A stretch of 44,651 nucleotides of DNA from Deltaproteobacteria bacterium (GCA_005879255.1 VBKY01000026.1:1-44651); one strand, 5' to 3'; shown: positions 16,573 to 25,983, numbered from the stretch's first letter. The notes: generated by a model from the sequence alone, not told the origin. Program-made: numbers and translations.

Positions 16573-17807
16573 TCGAAACCGCGGTGATTCTCAGCACCGG
16601 CGATGAGCTCACGACTGGCAGGGTCGTCGATACCAACTCTGCCTTCCTTGCCGACCGCCTTTCCGCCACCGGCATCAAGGTCGCAGCGGTACTAAAAGTC
16701 GGGGATGATCAGGAGAGATTATTCTGGGCGTTTCGTCAGGCGCGCGATCTCGGCGATTTCATCATCGGCACGGGCGGCCTTGGGCCAACCGCGGATGATT
16801 TAACCACTGAGACAGTCGCGAAGTTTCTCGGCCGCAAGCTGATCCAGGTTGAACCAATCGCAACGAGTCTAAAAAAGCGATTTGAGGCACGCGGCATTCC
16901 CTGGACCCCTAACAATCTAAAACAAGCGCTTTCTCCTGAAGGAGCGACAATCATTCCCAATCCGTTGGGTACCGCCCCTGGTTTTTGCGTCAGCCTCGGC
17001 GACGGAAAGAATCTCTTTTGGCTTTCGGGCGTACCCCAGGAAATGATCGCGATGTTCAACGATACGGTGATGCCTTGGATCGCAGAGCAGCAAGGCAAGG
17101 CGGCCGAAAATCTCGCGTGCACATTCAAAATCCACGGCCTCACCGAATCAAAACTGGACGATTTAGTGAAGCCGATCGATCTCGGTTCCTACGCCAAACT
17201 TTCGTTCCGCGCTCATTATCCGGATTTGACCATGCGCTTAACCATGCCTGCCGGATCGACGCAGCCACAGACGTTCATTGAACTTTGTGACCGAATTCGG
17301 GGCATTCTTGGTTCTCATATTTACGCCGAAGGCGACCTCACCTTGGAAGAAGTCGTCGGGCAGCTACTATTGGAGAAAAAACAGACATTGGCCCTCGCTG
17401 AGTCCTGCACTGGTGGTTTGATTAGTCGGCGCATCACTCGGATTGCCGGGAGTTCGGCCTACTACTACGGTGGCGCTGTGACTTATTCCAATGACGCCAA
17501 AATGAAATTTCTCGGGGTTAAGCCGACGACGTTGGCAGAACATGGCGCAGTGAGCGAAGAGACAGCGATGGAAATGTCTCAAGGCATCAGATCGCGAACC
17601 GGCGCCAGTATCGGCCTTAGCGTCACCGGAGTTGCCGGACCGTCAGGCGGGAGCAAAGAAAAGCCGGTTGGCACGGTCTGGATGAGCATCGCTCAGGAGA
17701 AGCGCCATGAAGCCCGAACTTTCCACTTTCATGGCGAGCGCGAGCGAATCATCCTTGGCGCCTCGCAGGCCGCGCTTAACTGGTTGCGCATGGCCCTCAT
17801 GGGTTAG
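16569..17807 (+). CDS. cinA: CinA-family protein (nicotinamide-nucleotide amidohydrolase/competence-damage protein)
   Basis: This 412-residue two-domain protein has an N-terminal MoCF/MogA-like domain (AVILSTGDELTTGRVVDTNS, GTGGLGPTADD, about 1-170) and a C-terminal amidohydrolase domain (about 255-410: LAESCTGGLISRRIT, then GVAGPSGGS and EKPVGTVW). Full-length CinA combines ADP-ribose pyrophosphatase and NMN deamidase activities in NAD recycling. ATG 16569 overlaps the pgpA stop and has GGGG 5 nt upstream. Co-location with recA is classical for cinA and is the origin of its competence/damage name. Confidence 0.95.
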   Translation: MIETAVILSTGDELTTGRVVDTNSAFLADRLSATGIKVAAVLKVGDDQERLFWAFRQARDLGDFIIGTGGLGPTADDLTTETVAKFLGRKLIQVEPIATSLKKRFEARGIPWTPNNLKQALSPEGATIIPNPLGTAPGFCVSLGDGKNLFWLSGVPQEMIAMFNDTVMPWIAEQQGKAAENLACTFKIHGLTESKLDDLVKPIDLGSYAKLSFRAHYPDLTMRLTMPAGSTQPQTFIELCDRIRGILGSHIYAEGDLTLEEVVGQLLLEKKQTLALAESCTGGLISRRITRIAGSSAYYYGGAVTYSNDAKMKFLGVKPTTLAEHGAVSEETAMEMSQGIRSRTGASIGLSVTGVAGPSGGSKEKPVGTVWMSIAQEKRHEARTFHFHGERERIILGASQAALNWLRMALMG

Positions 17808-17811
17808 ATTT

Positions 17812-18387
17812 GTGATTCGCGCTTTCATCGCCGTGGAGATCGATCCTCAAGTCATCGACAAAATTTCCGCGGCGATCAATCAGCTTAAATCGCGAGTTTC
17901 AGGTGTTCGCTGGGTTAACGAAACGAATATTCATCTGACACTCAAGTTTCTCGGCGACGTCGAAGAGACCCAAATCAATCAAATCGGCGTTGCGCTCGAA
18001 GCACAGCTCCACCCCTTTCCGCGCTTCACCATAAATGCTAAAGGTTTAGGGGTATTTCCAGACTTGCGACGGCCGAGAATCTTGTGGGTTGGTTTGACGG
18101 GGATTCAGTTGGCGTCGCTGGTTTCAAGATTAGAATCTGCTCTGGAGCCGCTTGGTTTTGCCCCGGAGAAAAGAAGTTTCACGCCGCATTTGACCATCGG
18201 CCGATGGCGGCAAACTGACCGGGCGTCTAAAACCCTCGGACAAGCACTGGAGAGCTGGAAGGATTACCAGTTCGGCGCTACGAACGTTGACGAAGTGATT
18301 TTATTTCACAGCAAGTTGAACCCTGAAGGCGCGATTCATACTAAACTGCAAATAGTAACACTCACGAACGCACAAACCGGTGAGTGA
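17812..18387 (+). CDS. thpR: RNA 2',3'-cyclic phosphodiesterase (LigT/ThpR)
   Basis: The product has 191 residues from GTG 17812, 4 nt after the cinA stop; the open frame extending upstream overlaps cinA and is not needed. Two catalytic HxT motifs, HLTL (H41) and HLTI (H126), are at the expected spacing, with the RAFIAVEI start and RSFTPHLTIGR segment typical of the family. The enzyme opens 2',3'-cyclic phosphates at RNA ends. It lies between cinA and recA in a compact plus-strand run. Confidence 0.93.
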   Translation: MIRAFIAVEIDPQVIDKISAAINQLKSRVSGVRWVNETNIHLTLKFLGDVEETQINQIGVALEAQLHPFPRFTINAKGLGVFPDLRRPRILWVGLTGIQLASLVSRLESALEPLGFAPEKRSFTPHLTIGRWRQTDRASKTLGQALESWKDYQFGATNVDEVILFHSKLNPEGAIHTKLQIVTLTNAQTGE

Positions 18388-18411
18388 CGGGCGATGTGAA
18401 GGAGACTGGCA

Positions 18412-19470
18412 ATGGACGTGAATCGAGAGAAAGCGCTTGATCTTGCGGTAAGCCAAATCGAACGGCAGTTCGGCAAAGGCGCCATCATGAAACTTGGCGA
18501 TGGCGGCGTGCCGAAAGATCAACCGATTGTATCAACGGGCTCTCTCGGTCTCGATATCGCGCTCGGCATCGGTGGTGTGCCTCGCGGCCGCGTCGTTGAA
18601 ATTTACGGCCCTGAATCTTCTGGGAAGACGACGTTGGCTTTGCACATTGTCGCTGAAGCACAGAAGTACGGTGGCATGGGCGCTTTCATCGATGCCGAAC
18701 ATGCGCTGGATCTGGGTTATGCCAAGAAGCTCGGCGTCAAGACTGACGATTTGCTAATCTCTCAGCCGGACCATGGCGAACAGGCGTTGGAAATCGCCGA
18801 GACCCTGGTACGAAGCGGCGCCATCGATGTTCTCGTTATTGACTCGGTTGCTGCCCTGGTTCCCAAAGCGGAAATCGAAGGCGAGATGGGCGACGCCCAT
18901 ATGGGCTTACAGGCTCGCCTGATGTCGCAAGCGTTGCGAAAACTGACTGCGACGATTTCTCGTTCCCTGACCGTGGTCGTCTTCATCAATCAGATTCGCA
19001 TGAAAATCGGCGTCATGTTCGGCAATCCGGAAACGACAACGGGCGGCAACGCGCTCAAGTTCTATGCCTCGGTGCGCATGGATATCCGACGCATCGGCGC
19101 CCTGAAAGACGGCGATAATGTCATCGGCGGCCGTACGAGAGTTAAAGTCGTCAAGAACAAAATGGCGCCGCCGTTCAAAGAAGCCGAATTTGATATTCTT
19201 TACGGCACCGGCATTTCCCGTGACGGTGAAGTCGTCGACCTCGGCAGCGAAATGGGCATCGTCGAAAAGAGCGGCGCGTGGTATTCCTACGGTGGAGAGA
19301 GAATCGGTCAAGGACGGGAAGCGGCCAAACAGTTCCTCAAAGAACATCCGGAAACCGCCAGCGCGATTCTCGCCAAGGTGATGGACAAAGCCGGCGTCAA
19401 GCGGCCCGAGCACGAAACCTCCGCAGCGGCGGCGCCGATAGACAAGAAGGAAAAAGCCAAAGGCAGGTAG
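18412..19470 (+). CDS. recA: Recombinase RecA
   Basis: This 352-residue protein is full-length RecA with Walker A GPESSGKT (66-73), the loop containing [34 protein letters not shown] and the C-terminal DNA-binding region, ending in a Lys/Ala-rich tail. It forms the presynaptic filament in homologous recombination and triggers LexA self-cleavage. GAAGGAG sits about 7 nt before the ATG. Only 24 nt separate it from thpR and I saw no convincing SOS box there, so SOS control, if any, would act further upstream. recX follows. Confidence 0.98.
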   Translation: MDVNREKALDLAVSQIERQFGKGAIMKLGDGGVPKDQPIVSTGSLGLDIALGIGGVPRGRVVEIYGPESSGKTTLALHIVAEAQKYGGMGAFIDAEHALDLGYAKKLGVKTDDLLISQPDHGEQALEIAETLVRSGAIDVLVIDSVAALVPKAEIEGEMGDAHMGLQARLMSQALRKLTATISRSLTVVVFINQIRMKIGVMFGNPETTTGGNALKFYASVRMDIRRIGALKDGDNVIGGRTRVKVVKNKMAPPFKEAEFDILYGTGISRDGEVVDLGSEMGIVEKSGAWYSYGGERIGQGREAAKQFLKEHPETASAILAKVMDKAGVKRPEHETSAAAAPIDKKEKAKGR

Positions 19471-19492
19471 TCCCGATACGTCCTCGATAGCT

Positions 19493-19987
19493 CTGAAGAA
19501 AACTCCCTTTAAGCCGAATCGAGCTCCCCTACCAGCAGACGCGCTGCAGCAGGCATTACGTTATCTTGGTTATCGGCCTCGGAGCGAAGCGGAAATCCGA
19601 AGCTATCTACTTCGACGGGGTTACATTCCTGCTGTCAGCGACCGCGTGCTCGAAAAGCTCCGTTCATTAAATTACGTCGATGATGAATCATTCGCACGCA
19701 ATTGGGCGCTCGCCAAAGCCCAAAGCCGCGGCTACGGCCCGCGAAGAATCGAGCAGGAGCTCAGAGCCAAAGGCATCGTCCAGTCCGTGATTCGCGAGGT
19801 CATCCGAGAGACCCTCGACCATTGTGACGAAAAAACGCAAGCCAAACGACTTTTGGCCAAACGATTTCGCAGCGAAAGTCTAGGCGATGTGAAAACACTG
19901 CGCCGCGCCGTCGCGTTTCTGCAGCGCCGCGGCTACAGCAGCCAGGTCATCTCGGACCTGCTGCGGTGCCCGAACGAAGAAGCATAA
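19493..19987 (+). CDS. recX: Regulatory protein RecX, start codon uncertain
   Basis: The conserved RecX frame covers about 164 codons. Signature sequences include ALRYLGYRPRSEAEIRSYL, LNYVDDESFARNW, GYGPRRIEQELRAKGI and FLQRRGYSSQVISDLL. The only standard start is GTG 19646, which would remove the first of three helical modules. The conserved N-terminal module upstream is in the same open frame, which begins after a stop near 19440 inside the recA tail. CTG 19493 is proposed here as a non-standard start; a frame error upstream is another possibility. RecX binds RecA filaments and limits their growth, consistent with the position directly after recA. Confidence 0.85.
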   Translation: MKKTPFKPNRAPLPADALQQALRYLGYRPRSEAEIRSYLLRRGYIPAVSDRVLEKLRSLNYVDDESFARNWALAKAQSRGYGPRRIEQELRAKGIVQSVIREVIRETLDHCDEKTQAKRLLAKRFRSESLGDVKTLRRAVAFLQRRGYSSQVISDLLRCPNEEA

Positions 19988-19994
19988 TCGCACG

Positions 19995-22631
19995 ATGATC
20001 ACTGGAAACGACATACGTAAGTCTTTCTTGGACTACTTTATCAAACAGGGTCACACCGCGGTGAAGAGCTCTTCATTGGTGCCGGAAAAGGATCCGACAT
20101 TGCTTTTTACCAACGCCGGCATGGTCCAGTTTAAAAATGTCTTTCTCGGTCAAGAACGTCGACCCTACGTGCGTGCCGCCAGCGCGCAAAAATGTCTGCG
20201 CATCAGCGGCAAGCACAATGATCTCGAAGCCGTCGGACGCGACACTTATCACCACACCTTTTTTGAAATGCTCGGCAACTGGTCCTTTGGCGACTACTAC
20301 AAAGCCGAGGCGATCGAATGGGCCTGGGAGCTATTGACCAGGGAGTGGGGCCTTCCGAAGGATAAACTATACTCTACCGTGTACCTCGACGATGATGATG
20401 CAGCGAAACTCTGGCTCAAGATCGCTGCTCTTCCCGCCGAGCGGGTGATGCGTTTCGGCGCGAAAGAAAATTTTTGGGAGATGGGCGAGACGGGTCCTTG
20501 TGGTCCGTGCAGCGAGATCCATCTCGACCGCGGCCCCGAAGCTTGTGACATGAAAGGTGAACCGGGTCATGAATGCCGGGTGAACGGCGATTGCGCGCGC
20601 TACATCGAGCTGTGGAACCTGGTTTTCATTCAATACAACCGCAAGGAAAACCGCGAGCTCGAAGAATTGCCGTCGAAGCATGTCGACACAGGCATGGGGC
20701 TGGAGCGGATCACCGCCGTCCTGCAGAAAGTCCTGTCGAACTATGACATCGACTATATGCGTGATCTGACGGCGACGACGGAAAGACTTACGGGAAGAAA
20801 ATACGGCGCTGACCCACTCGCGGACATTTCCTTTCGCGTCATCGATGACCACGCCCGAGCCGTCACCTTTTTGATCGCCGACGGCGTCATGCCGAGCAAC
20901 GAAGGGCGCGGCTATGTCCTTCGGCGATTGCTTCGGCGCGCCGCGCGCCACGGACGGTTAATCGGTCTAAAAGAACCTTTTTTGCATGAGGTTGCCAAGA
21001 CCGTGACCGCGGTAATGGGCGATGCCTACCCTGAATTGCGCAAAGAGGAGCAACGCATCCGCGAAGTCATTCGCACCGAAGAGGAACGCTTCAGTGAAAC
21101 ACTGGAGAAGGGACTCGTATTGCTGGAAGAAGCGACCACCAATCTGAAGGCGAAAAAAGGCAAAGTCTTATCCGGTGATGTCGCCTTTCGTCTCTATGAC
21201 ACGTACGGATTTCCGCTCGACTTGACGGAAGACATTTTGCGCGGCGAAAGTATCACCGTTGATCAGGCGGGTTTCGAGAAACTCATGAACGAGCAGCGTG
21301 CTCGCGGGCGCGAAGCGCGCGAAGTGGCCAGCATGGAATCGAAGATCCAGCTCGACCGCCAGGTTTGCTTCATCGGCTACGACCGCCTCGAAGGCGAATC
21401 CACCGTACTCGCCATCTACGGCAACGGCGGCGGTAAAGCCGAGGCAGTGGAGGGCGAAGAAATTGATCTACTCACCGGCGAGACTCCTTTTTACGGCGAA
21501 TCCGGCGGCCAGGTCGGCGATCGGGGCGTGATTAAGACGGCGCGCGGTGATGTTATCGAAATTTTCGACACGCAGCATCCGACGCCGCAGCTCATCGCTC
21601 ATCGCGGCCGGGTCAAAAAAGGCCGCGTGCAAATCGACGATAAAGTGCAACTGATAGTTGACCGCAAGCACCGCCAAAGAACCATGCTCAACCATTCGGC
21701 GACGCATATTCTGCACGCCGTATTGCGCAGGGAGTTGGGACAGCAGGTGCGCCAAGCCGGATCGTTGGTCAGTCCGGAAAGGTTACGCTTCGACTTCAGC
21801 CACACGGGAGCGATTCCGGATGAAAAACTCGCGCTCATAGAGACCGCGGTCAATGAGCATATTCGAGAAGATGCCGGCGTGTCGATTCAGGAGCTGAATT
21901 ACGATGAGGCCATCCGTCATGGTGCGCTTGCCTTCTTCGGCGACAAATACGGCGATCGCGTGCGCGTCGTCAAAATCGGCGACTTCTCCACCGAACTCTG
22001 CGGCGGCACTCACGTGCACGCGTCCGGAGAGATCGGGCTTTTTAAGCTTCATTTCGAAGGGGGCGTTGCCGCCGGGGTGCGTCGCGTCGAAGCTTTCACC
22101 GGCGAAGGGGCCCTGGATCTTATCCAAACCTACGAGCAACGGCTGAAGGAAATCGGCGACCTCATCCGCACCGGCACCGACGATGCCGTGGAGAAAATAA
22201 AAAAACTTCTCGATCGCCAAAAGGAGCTAGAGAGGGAAATTGAAAAACTGCGCGGTCAGTTTGAAAAGGACCAAATCCCAGCGCTATTGGCAAAGAAACA
22301 ATCGATCAAGGGTATTAATCTGTTGATTACCCAGGTCGACAGCGCCGATGGCAAACAGCTGCGCGAAATCGCCGATCAACTCACGGAGAAACTTGGTTCC
22401 GGAGTCGTCGTTTTGGCCAGCGCGGGAGACGCTAACGTCAACCTGGTCGCGTCCGTCACGAAAGAATTGACCAAGCGTTACCATGCCGGTAACATCATCA
22501 AAGAATTGGCTGGCATGGTTGGCGGCGGAGGTGGCGGACGACCAGATTTCGCTCAAGCCGGCGGCAAAGAGCCGGCAAAAATTGCCGCGGCTCTGAAGCG
22601 GGCGGAGGAGCTCATCCGACAAGCAACATGA
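19995..22631 (+). CDS. alaS: Alanyl-tRNA synthetase
   Basis: This 878-residue enzyme charges tRNA-Ala. Class II catalytic signatures appear near the N-terminus (TLLFTNAGMVQFKNVFLG, HTFFEMLGNWSFGDY). The editing domain carries HSATHILH (near 567) and CGGTH (near 670), the zinc ligands of the deacylase site. The C-terminal domain ends in a glycine-rich segment GMVGGGGGGRPDFAQAGG typical of AlaRS. It follows recX by 7 nt, completing the recA-recX-alaS block common in proteobacteria. Confidence 0.98.
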   Translation: MITGNDIRKSFLDYFIKQGHTAVKSSSLVPEKDPTLLFTNAGMVQFKNVFLGQERRPYVRAASAQKCLRISGKHNDLEAVGRDTYHHTFFEMLGNWSFGDYYKAEAIEWAWELLTREWGLPKDKLYSTVYLDDDDAAKLWLKIAALPAERVMRFGAKENFWEMGETGPCGPCSEIHLDRGPEACDMKGEPGHECRVNGDCARYIELWNLVFIQYNRKENRELEELPSKHVDTGMGLERITAVLQKVLSNYDIDYMRDLTATTERLTGRKYGADPLADISFRVIDDHARAVTFLIADGVMPSNEGRGYVLRRLLRRAARHGRLIGLKEPFLHEVAKTVTAVMGDAYPELRKEEQRIREVIRTEEERFSETLEKGLVLLEEATTNLKAKKGKVLSGDVAFRLYDTYGFPLDLTEDILRGESITVDQAGFEKLMNEQRARGREAREVASMESKIQLDRQVCFIGYDRLEGESTVLAIYGNGGGKAEAVEGEEIDLLTGETPFYGESGGQVGDRGVIKTARGDVIEIFDTQHPTPQLIAHRGRVKKGRVQIDDKVQLIVDRKHRQRTMLNHSATHILHAVLRRELGQQVRQAGSLVSPERLRFDFSHTGAIPDEKLALIETAVNEHIREDAGVSIQELNYDEAIRHGALAFFGDKYGDRVRVVKIGDFSTELCGGTHVHASGEIGLFKLHFEGGVAAGVRRVEAFTGEGALDLIQTYEQRLKEIGDLIRTGTDDAVEKIKKLLDRQKELEREIEKLRGQFEKDQIPALLAKKQSIKGINLLITQVDSADGKQLREIADQLTEKLGSGVVVLASAGDANVNLVASVTKELTKRYHAGNIIKELAGMVGGGGGGRPDFAQAGGKEPAKIAAALKRAEELIRQAT

Positions 22632-22728
22632 CGCGCAAAAATATGTTCGGAGCATTGCTAGTTTCCCGAATCGGCTGATTGTCTGACCAAGGTACATTTG
22701 GTTGACCTGCGAAGGGCAGTTCAATAGC

Positions 22729-23157
22729 GTGGTCACGATTCGCACCAAGACGTTCACGGAAAAGACCGCGGGTTTCTGCGACATCGTCGATATCACCGCC
22801 AAGATAACAGAGTACATCAAGCACGGAAAGATTCGTCACGGTTCGATAAATGTATTCGTGTCCGGCTCCACCGCCGCCATCACAACCATCGAGCACGAAC
22901 CCGGCCTTGTTCAAGACTTGAAAGAACTCGTCGAGAAGCTGATCCCGTCGAATCGCAGATATCACCACGACGACCGTTGGGGCGACGACAATGGATTTTC
23001 CCACTTGCGCGCGTCTCTCTTCGGCCCGTCCGTGATCATTCCGATCGAGGACGGCCGTCCGTTGCTTGGAACCTGGCAGCAGGTGATTCTACTGGATTTC
23101 GACAATCGACCGCGCACGCGCGAAATCGTCGTCCAGCTCATAGGAGAAACGGAGTGA
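22729..23157 (+). CDS. YjbQ/UPF0047-family protein (secondary thiamine-phosphate synthase type)
   Basis: This small cytoplasmic protein, 142 residues from GTG 22729 (a TTG at 22702 would add nine), belongs to the YjbQ family. Conserved features are STAAITTIEHEPG (about 47-59), HHDDRWGDDNGFSHLRASLFGPS with conserved His/Asp residues that form a metal site, and GTWQQVILLDFD near the end. E. coli YjbQ has weak thiamine-phosphate synthase activity, but its physiological role is unsettled. The stop overlaps the phoH start (GTGA), so the two are translationally coupled. Confidence 0.9.
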   Translation: MVTIRTKTFTEKTAGFCDIVDITAKITEYIKHGKIRHGSINVFVSGSTAAITTIEHEPGLVQDLKELVEKLIPSNRRYHHDDRWGDDNGFSHLRASLFGPSVIIPIEDGRPLLGTWQQVILLDFDNRPRTREIVVQLIGETE

Positions 23158-24179
23158 AAGACGAAAAGAAACCAATCGCTGATACCGTCACGGAGATCGG
23201 CGTAAATCTACTTGAGTTCCATGATCCCCGATTGTTCCGCGATCTGTTGGGTCAACATGACCAGCACTTGAAAATTATCCAAAGTTCGCTGCAAGTAAGG
23301 ATTCGTGTTCGCGGGTCTTCCATGGAGATCGAAGGAGACCCGCTGCAGGTAGAGCTGACCAGCCAACTTCTCCGTCAACTCTACAGCCTCCTGGAAAAAG
23401 GCTACCCTGTTTACGCCAGCGACGTCGATTATGCGATCCGCATTTTGAGCGGGGATAGCCGGGCGAAACTCCAGGATATTTTTCTCGACACCATCTATAT
23501 CTCCGCCCACAAGCGTACGATCACGCCCAAAAGTATTGCGCAGAAAGCTTACATCGATGCGATCCGCCGTTACGACATCGTATTCGGCATCGGACCGGCG
23601 GGCACGGGAAAGACGTATCTCGCCATGGCCATGGCGGTCGCCGAGTTAATGAAAAACAATTACGTGCGAATTATTCTAACGCGGCCGGCCGTGGAAGCCG
23701 GCGAAAAACTCGGATTCTTACCCGGCGACTTGGCCGAGAAGGTGAATCCTTATTTGCGCCCGCTTTACGATGCGTTGCACGACATGGTCGATTTCGACCG
23801 TGCACACAAGCTGGTCGAACGGGGCACTATCGAAGTTGCGCCGTTGGCGTTCATGCGCGGCCGGACTTTAAACGACTCGTTCGTCATTCTCGACGAAGCG
23901 CAAAATACCACGCCTGAGCAGATGAAGATGTTTCTCACGCGTCTGGGCTACGGATCGAAAGCCGTGATCACCGGCGACGCCACACAAATTGATCTGCCCG
24001 CGGGTAAACCTTCCGGACTGAAAGAAGCATCACGAATTTTAAAAGGAGTGCACGGGATTCGGTTTATCATGTTCACGGAAAAGGACGTGGCGCGGCATCA
24101 CTTGGTACAAGAAATTATCACAGCCTACGAGCGCGAAGAAAATGAGAATAGCGCGCGAGATCTACCGACAAAAGCCTAA
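23154..24179 (+). CDS. PhoH-family P-loop ATPase
   Basis: The 341-residue protein starts at GTG 23154, overlapping the yjbQ stop, with AGGAG about 8 nt upstream. A KH-like N-terminal region (about 40-75) precedes the ATPase domain with Walker A GPAGTGKT (146-153), TRPAVEAGEKLGFLPGD and Walker B FVILDEAQN. Family members such as YbeZ are RNA-binding helicase-like ATPases linked to ribosome maturation with YbeY, often beside an HD hydrolase. Neither ybeY nor an HD gene follows here because the next gene (htrA) is convergent. Confidence 0.94.
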   Translation: MKDEKKPIADTVTEIGVNLLEFHDPRLFRDLLGQHDQHLKIIQSSLQVRIRVRGSSMEIEGDPLQVELTSQLLRQLYSLLEKGYPVYASDVDYAIRILSGDSRAKLQDIFLDTIYISAHKRTITPKSIAQKAYIDAIRRYDIVFGIGPAGTGKTYLAMAMAVAELMKNNYVRIILTRPAVEAGEKLGFLPGDLAEKVNPYLRPLYDALHDMVDFDRAHKLVERGTIEVAPLAFMRGRTLNDSFVILDEAQNTTPEQMKMFLTRLGYGSKAVITGDATQIDLPAGKPSGLKEASRILKGVHGIRFIMFTEKDVARHHLVQEIITAYEREENENSARDLPTKA

Positions 24180-24216
24180 GCGAGTATTATTAGGCGCACC
24201 GGAGCGCGGCGCACAA

Positions 24217-25353
24217 TTACTGAACTCCTTCCAAATTCACTTTGGCCTGAACACTTTTGCCGTCGCGTAGTAGCGTAAGATTGACAGCATCTCCGACTTT
24301 GTATTTTTCCAGCATCAAGAACAGGTCGTTCGGCGTTTCAACTTTCTTGCCGTCCACTGCCGTGATGATGTCGCCCAATCGCAGCCGGCCTTCGGCGTCT
24401 CTCCGAGTCGGTTGAATTCCGGCCTTTGCCGCTGCGCCACCCCGGACCACATCCACTACTAACACTCCTTTCACACCCAGTCTCTGCGAGACTTGCTCGT
24501 TGATTTGCTCGTCAAGCTGAACGCCTAATCCCGGGCGGGTTATCTTCCCGCTACGGATCAACTCCGGCACGAGTCGATTGACGGTATCCACCGGGATAGC
24601 GAAGCCGATCCCCGCGGACACACCTGAAGGGCTGAAAATCGCGGTATTGACGCCGATCAAGCGCCCCGCACTGTCGAGCAATGGCCCGCCGGAATTTCCC
24701 GGATTGATCGCCGCATCGGACTGAATCACTCCTTGAATCGGCCGGCGCGTTACTGAATCAATCTCCCGATTGAGCGCGCTGATCACACCAGTCGTCAAAG
24801 TTTGATCCAAACCGAACGGATTGCCGATCGCAAACACGCTCTGCCCGACCTGTAGGTCTTTCGAAGTGCCGATCGGAATGGGATGAAGCTGTTTAGCCGG
24901 CGCGTCAATGCGCAGCACGGCAAGATCTTTATCCGCTGCGACGCCAACCAACTGCGCCTTCCAATTGGATTGGTCCGCCAACGTCACTTGAGCGGCGCTG
25001 GCATTCTGAATCACATGGAAATTGGTGATGATGTTGCCATTCGTATCCCACACGAACCCAGAACCGGTACCCTGGGGAATCTGATACAGATTCAACGTGA
25101 AGAGATCCTGTTGGACGCCGATCGCGGTAATATTGACGACGGCGGGCGATGCTTGTCGGAACAAAGCGATGGTGGATTTTTCATCGGATAAGAATTCGCC
25201 CCGAGGAGACACGGCACGCGGTGTAGACCGCGGATCGTTCAGCGACGCGCCTCCGACCCAGGACTGCTTTGCCAACAGAATCCCTAGCAGAGACAGCGCC
25301 ACCGCCGCCCAAATATAGGTCCAGGTACGAGACCGAATTGATGTAACCTGCAT
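24217..25353 (-). CDS. HtrA/Deg-type serine protease with one PDZ domain
   Basis: This 378-residue envelope protease has an N-terminal membrane anchor (about 12-28), a trypsin-like domain with catalytic triad H113 (TNFHVI), D143 (DKDLAVL) and S221 (GNSGGP), and a single PDZ domain (about 275-370). The single PDZ and anchor resemble DegS and HhoA types rather than DegP, which has two PDZ domains. It degrades or senses misfolded envelope proteins. The gene is divergent from hsp20, with a 156-nt shared upstream region containing a perfect palindrome at 25429-25446. Confidence 0.93.
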   Translation of the reverse strand: MQVTSIRSRTWTYIWAAVALSLLGILLAKQSWVGGASLNDPRSTPRAVSPRGEFLSDEKSTIALFRQASPAVVNITAIGVQQDLFTLNLYQIPQGTGSGFVWDTNGNIITNFHVIQNASAAQVTLADQSNWKAQLVGVAADKDLAVLRIDAPAKQLHPIPIGTSKDLQVGQSVFAIGNPFGLDQTLTTGVISALNREIDSVTRRPIQGVIQSDAAINPGNSGGPLLDSAGRLIGVNTAIFSPSGVSAGIGFAIPVDTVNRLVPELIRSGKITRPGLGVQLDEQINEQVSQRLGVKGVLVVDVVRGGAAAKAGIQPTRRDAEGRLRLGDIITAVDGKKVETPNDLFLMLEKYKVGDAVNLTLLRDGKSVQAKVNLEGVQ

Positions 25354-25428
25354 GAACGAGGGTTGCTTCTCAGCTGCTTTCTCTAAATAAGGCAGTCAAC
25401 TGAGAAAAAGTAGGTATGCCAAGTCGGT

Positions 25429-25446
25429 TTGTCAAGTCGTTGACAA
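25429..25446. promoter_or_regulatory. Perfect 7-4-7 palindrome between htrA and hsp20
   Basis: TTGTCAA and TTGACAA are exact inverted repeats separated by GTCG. The right arm overlaps the proposed -35 of the hsp20 promoter (TTGACA 25440-25445) and the site is 75 nt upstream of the htrA start on the other strand. It is well placed for a repressor of a heat-shock or envelope-stress divergon. It is not the CIRCE element. Confidence 0.45.
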
Positions 25447-25468
25447 CTCGGAGACCCATTCTTAATTT
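25440..25468 (+). promoter_or_regulatory. Putative sigma-70-type promoter of hsp20
   Basis: TTGACA at 25440-25445 is followed after 17 nt by TAATTT at 25463-25468, 42 nt before the hsp20 ATG. The -35 is perfect and the -10 is poor, as expected for a regulated promoter. Confidence 0.4.
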
Positions 25469-25509
25469 TTCACCATCTCATTAAAATCTTTTTGAAAGGA
25501 GATTTGATT

Positions 25510-25956
25510 ATGGAACTAGTAAGATGGGAGCCGTTCGAGGGCTTGAATAGGATTCAGTCTCGGATCAATGACCTGTTCGATGACACCTTTGGGCGCGCCC
25601 GGAATTATCCCGCTTCGACTGCTGGGGTTTGGGTTCCTCCGGTAGATATTCTGGAAAGCAAGGATTCCTACCTCATTCGGGCAGAGCTTCCGGGAATGAA
25701 AAAGGAAGATTTTAACCTGGAAGTAAAAGACGGAACACTGACGCTTAGCGGCGAGAGAAAGTTTGAAGAGACGGCCAACAGCGTCGAATATCACAGAGTC
25801 GAGCGAGTGGCGGGAAAATTTTCCCGATCCTTCTACTTGCCCCAGACCGTTAAACCCGACGGCATCAAGGCGAGCTACCGAGACGGCATACTGGAGGTAC
25901 ACGTGCCGAAAGCCGAAGATGCAAAGCCACGCCAGATCACCGTCAGCGTGAACTAA
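25510..25956 (+). CDS. Hsp20-family small heat-shock protein
   Basis: This 148-residue alpha-crystallin-domain chaperone holds unfolding proteins. The crystallin domain spans about residues 40-135 (WVPPVDILESKDSYLIRAELPGM, ERKFEE, GKFSRSFYLPQTV), with the GILEVHVPKAE strand containing the usual I/L-x-V/I contact near the C-terminus. The ATG at 25510 has a strong site (GAAAGGAG) 8 nt upstream; an in-frame TTG at 25492 overlaps that site and is unlikely. A terminator follows directly. The gene sits between htrA and groEL in a protein quality-control cluster. Confidence 0.95.
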   Translation: MELVRWEPFEGLNRIQSRINDLFDDTFGRARNYPASTAGVWVPPVDILESKDSYLIRAELPGMKKEDFNLEVKDGTLTLSGERKFEETANSVEYHRVERVAGKFSRSFYLPQTVKPDGIKASYRDGILEVHVPKAEDAKPRQITVSVN

Positions 25957-25983
25957 TTCAGGTTAACTGGCCAACGTGGACAA

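Noticed and set aside
18388..18411. SOS box before recA
   Set aside because: No CTG-N10-CAG or other recognised LexA site fits in the 24-nt gap.
24180..24216. GGCGCAC repeated between phoH and htrA as a terminator
   Set aside because: The two copies are direct, not inverted, so they cannot form a hairpin.
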